From Pseudomonadota bacterium (lineage in GTDB: Bacteria > Pseudomonadota > Gammaproteobacteria > Competibacterales > Competibacteraceae), in NCBI GenBank assembly GCA_018262135.1, contig JAGTSD010000001.1:1-19264 (forward strand): DNA of 19,264 nt. Reading direction: 5' to 3'. The notes under the pieces were generated by a model. The model ran no database searches. It saw only the letters and a program-made list of their open reading frames with translations, and was not told the DNA's origin. Made by a program: the position numbers and the translations under genes. Positions 17,266-19,264 of the stretch are shown one piece after another (position 1 is the stretch's first letter; every line of letters begins with the position of its first letter).

Positions 17266-18630
17266 ATGAATCACGAACCCAGGGTCGGTTTTGTCAGCCT
17301 TGGCTGCCCCAAGGCGCTGGTGGATTCCGAGCAGATTCTGACCCGGTTGCGAGCCGAGGGCTACGGAATCGCGCCGACCTACCCGGAAGCGGATTTGGTG
17401 GTGGTCAACACTTGCGGCTTCATTGACGCAGCGGTAGCGGAGTCGCTGGATGCCATCGGCGAGGCGCTGGCGGAGAACGGCAAGGTCATCGTCACGGGCT
17501 GTCTCGGCGCGAAAGGCAACGTGGTGCGCGACTTGCACCCGACCGTGCTGGCGGTGACCGGCCCCCACGCCTGCGAGGAGGTGATGGCGGCGATTCATAC
17601 GCATCTGCCCCGACCCCACGATCCATTCCTGGATCTCGTGCCGCCGCAGGGCGTCAAGCTCACGCCCCGGCATTACGCCTATCTGAAAATCGCCGAGGGT
17701 TGCAACCATCGCTGCACCTTTTGCATCATTCCTCAGTTGCGCGGCGATCTGGTCAGCCGCCCGGTCGGCGAGGTGCTGCGGGAGGCGGAAAACCTGGTCC
17801 GCGCCGGCGTGCGCGAACTGCTGATCGTGGCGCAGGATACCAGCGCCTACGGGCTGGACCTGCGCTATCGCACTGGCTTCTGGAACGGCCGCCCGTTGAA
17901 AACCCACCTGACTTCCTTGGCCGCCGCCCTGGGCGAACTGGGCGCGTGGGTGCGGTTGCACTACGTCTATCCCTATCCCCACGTGGATGAACTCATCCCG
18001 CTGATGGCGGAAGGTCGGCTGTTGCCCTATCTGGATGTCCCGTTGCAACACGCCAGCCGGCGCATTCTGAAAGCCATGAAGCGGCCGGCTAACGCCGACG
18101 ACGCCCTGACGCGCATCCGGCGCTGGCGGGAAATCTGCCCCGAGCTGACCTTGCGCAGCACGTTCATCGTCGGCTTCCCCGGCGAAACCGAGACCGATTT
18201 CGAGCAACTGCTGGAATTTCTGGAAGCGGCGGAGCTGGATCGGGTCGGTTGCTTCACCTACTCGCCGGTGGAGGGGGCCGCCGCCAACGCCTTGCCCGGC
18301 CCGGTCCCGGACGAAGTCAAACAGGAGCGGCAGGCTCGCTTGATGACGTTGCAGGCCGGGATCAGCGCCCGGCGGCTGCGGCGCAAGATCGGGCAAACCC
18401 TGAAGGTGTTGGTGGACGCGCACGACGAGGAGGGCAGAGCCATCGCCCGATCCAGCGCTGATACGCCGGAAATCGACGGCGTGGTGTTGATCGAGGAGGG
18501 CGCAGTGTTGCCGGTCGGCGAGTTCGCCGAGGTGCGGATCGTGGACGCCGACGAGCATGACCTCTATGCTGAAATGATCGCGGCGAAAGGGGATCAACCT
18601 GGTATTGTTCACAAAAGGAGACGACGATGA
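17266..18630 (+). CDS. rimO: Ribosomal protein S12 methylthiotransferase RimO
   Basis: RimO is a radical-SAM enzyme that adds a methylthio group to a conserved aspartate (Asp88 in E. coli) of ribosomal protein S12. The 454-residue protein has the N-terminal UPF0004 domain with cluster cysteines Cys14 ([12 protein letters not shown]), Cys50 (NTCGF) and Cys79 (TGCLGAKG). The radical-SAM CxxxCxxC is at Cys146, Cys150 and Cys153 (GCNHRCTFC), and a C-terminal TRAM domain follows. The PKALVDSE and GFIDAA motifs separate it from MiaB. An in-frame TTG at 17239 exists, but ATG 17266 has GGTGGA 7 bases upstream and fits the family. It overlaps the next gene by 4 bases. Confidence 0.97.
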   Translation: MNHEPRVGFVSLGCPKALVDSEQILTRLRAEGYGIAPTYPEADLVVVNTCGFIDAAVAESLDAIGEALAENGKVIVTGCLGAKGNVVRDLHPTVLAVTGPHACEEVMAAIHTHLPRPHDPFLDLVPPQGVKLTPRHYAYLKIAEGCNHRCTFCIIPQLRGDLVSRPVGEVLREAENLVRAGVRELLIVAQDTSAYGLDLRYRTGFWNGRPLKTHLTSLAAALGELGAWVRLHYVYPYPHVDELIPLMAEGRLLPYLDVPLQHASRRILKAMKRPANADDALTRIRRWREICPELTLRSTFIVGFPGETETDFEQLLEFLEAAELDRVGCFTYSPVEGAAANALPGPVPDEVKQERQARLMTLQAGISARRLRRKIGQTLKVLVDAHDEEGRAIARSSADTPEIDGVVLIEEGAVLPVGEFAEVRIVDADEHDLYAEMIAAKGDQPGIVHKRRRR

Positions 18631-19103
18631 CGCTGACGCTGACTTCACCCGCTTTCACCCATAACGGTGCGATGCCGGCCCGCCTGACCTGCGATGGTCG
18701 GGATGTGTCGCCGGAGCTGCGCTGGTCCGGTCTGCCAGCTGACACCAAAAGCCTGGCTCTGATCGTGGACGACCCCGATGCGCCCGATCCCGCCGCGCCG
18801 CGCATGACCTGGGTCCACTGGGTGCTGTACAACATTCCGCCCACTGCGACCAGTCTGGCAGAAGCCGTGGCTCCCGGCGCTTTGCCGGCGGGGACGCGGC
18901 AAGGGCTGAACGACTGGGGACGCACCGGCTATGGTGGCCCATGCCCGCCGATTGGCCGGCATCGCTACTTCCACAAGCTCTACGCGCTGGATGCGGTGTT
19001 GCCCGATCTGGGCAAGCCCGTCAAGGCAGCGCTGGAACAGGCGATGAAAGGCCATGTCCTGGCCAGCACCGAACTGGTGGGAACCTATCAGCGTTCGCGA
19101 TGA
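18627..19103 (+). CDS. YbhB/YbcL family (PEBP) protein
   Basis: A phosphatidylethanolamine-binding-protein fold protein related to E. coli YbhB and YbcL and to eukaryotic Raf kinase inhibitor; its bacterial role is not settled. The 158-residue product has the ligand-pocket motifs DDPDAP (48-53), VHWVLYNIP (63-71) and [21 protein letters not shown] (101-121). It has no signal peptide, so it is probably cytoplasmic like YbhB (158 residues). Its ATG shares ATGA with the rimO stop, so it is translated from the same mRNA. A GGAG-like sequence lies just upstream inside rimO. Confidence 0.93.
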   Translation: MTLTLTSPAFTHNGAMPARLTCDGRDVSPELRWSGLPADTKSLALIVDDPDAPDPAAPRMTWVHWVLYNIPPTATSLAEAVAPGALPAGTRQGLNDWGRTGYGGPCPPIGRHRYFHKLYALDAVLPDLGKPVKAALEQAMKGHVLASTELVGTYQRSR

Positions 19104-19148
19104 ACGCGCCATTGAACTTTTTTGGATCGTCCCCATCTTAGTGATTAA

Positions 19149-19213
19149 GCGTAAGCCCTTACGCCTGTCCGCTTCCCTCCCTGAGCGGGCTATATCCGGT
19201 TCGCTGAACTGGA
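19149..19213. other. Two inverted repeats downstream of the PEBP gene
   Basis: GCGTAAG-CC-CTTACGC (19149-19164) is a perfect dyad with a 2-base centre. TCCGGTTC-GCT-GAACTGGA (19195-19213) pairs with one G-U. Together with the terminator that follows, the 160 bases after the stop would be highly structured in RNA. No open frame here resembles a protein. Confidence 0.45.
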
Positions 19214-19223
19214 TACGATATTC

Positions 19224-19263
19224 GCCCCGGTTCCATTCCCCCTTGTAACCGGGGCTTCTTTTT
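19224..19263 (+). terminator. Rho-independent terminator at the right end
   Basis: GCCCCGGTT and AACCGGGGC form a perfect 9-bp stem around a 14-base loop, followed by TTCTTTTT. It lies 121 bases after the PEBP stop and most simply ends the rimO-PEBP transcript. It could also end a short RNA that starts in the gap. Confidence 0.8.
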
Positions 19264-19264
19264 G

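Noticed and set aside
17050..18648. Open frame of 532 codons on the minus strand
   Set aside because: Antisense to rimO, whose motifs are unambiguous. No recognisable protein features in the reverse frame.

Overview
The window reads as an ordinary chromosomal segment of a GC-rich gammaproteobacterium. Three kinds of evidence point there: gene orders known from that class (xseB-ispA-dxs, as in E. coli; dapB-carA-carB-greA, as in Pseudomonas), the protein families themselves, and a phasin of the polyhydroxyalkanoate (PHA) granule family. The phasin implies PHA storage and would fit a Competibacter-like or Pseudomonas-related lineage. The exact genus is inference. The protein-coding genes are mostly housekeeping; I see no transposase, phage gene, CRISPR array, toxin-antitoxin or defence locus.

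Layout. Positions 1-562 (+): the tail of an unidentified gene overlapping hslR. 817-1296 (+): phasin. 1486-4600 (+): xseB-ispA-dxs, isoprenoid precursor genes led by the exonuclease VII small subunit. 4702-5544 (+): folE2, closed by a bidirectional hairpin terminator. 5608-11841 (-): read in transcription order, tRNA-Gly(CCC) with its own terminator, dapB, carA, carB, greA, then a separately promoted tRNA-Val(CAC). 11974-12288 (-): an H-NS-family gene, divergent from trmB (12460-13233, +). 13428-15194 (+): a D,D-peptidase-type penicillin-binding protein with a long repetitive Pro/Val/Ala/Lys/Arg tail. 15289-16575 (-): gltA. 16808-17053 (-): rpmE2. 17266-19103 (+): rimO overlapping a YbhB/PEBP-family gene, then a hairpin-rich end with a terminator.

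How the genes work together. Dxs makes the first committed precursor (DXP) of the MEP pathway and IspA builds farnesyl diphosphate from its products. CarA and CarB form carbamoyl-phosphate synthetase for arginine and pyrimidines; DapB feeds lysine and peptidoglycan, on which the penicillin-binding protein acts. GltA supplies citrate from acetyl-CoA, the same pool that PHA storage draws on. HslR, RpmE2, RimO, TrmB and two tRNAs serve the translation machinery. FolE2 and RpmE2 both belong to families that do the job of a zinc-dependent counterpart.

Most worth a second look: short tandem repeats filling an enlarged carA-carB spacer; the tail of the penicillin-binding protein; overlapping inverted repeats upstream of gltA; and a near-consensus CRP/Vfr-type site upstream of the H-NS-family gene. 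No convincing new multi-gene system is visible.
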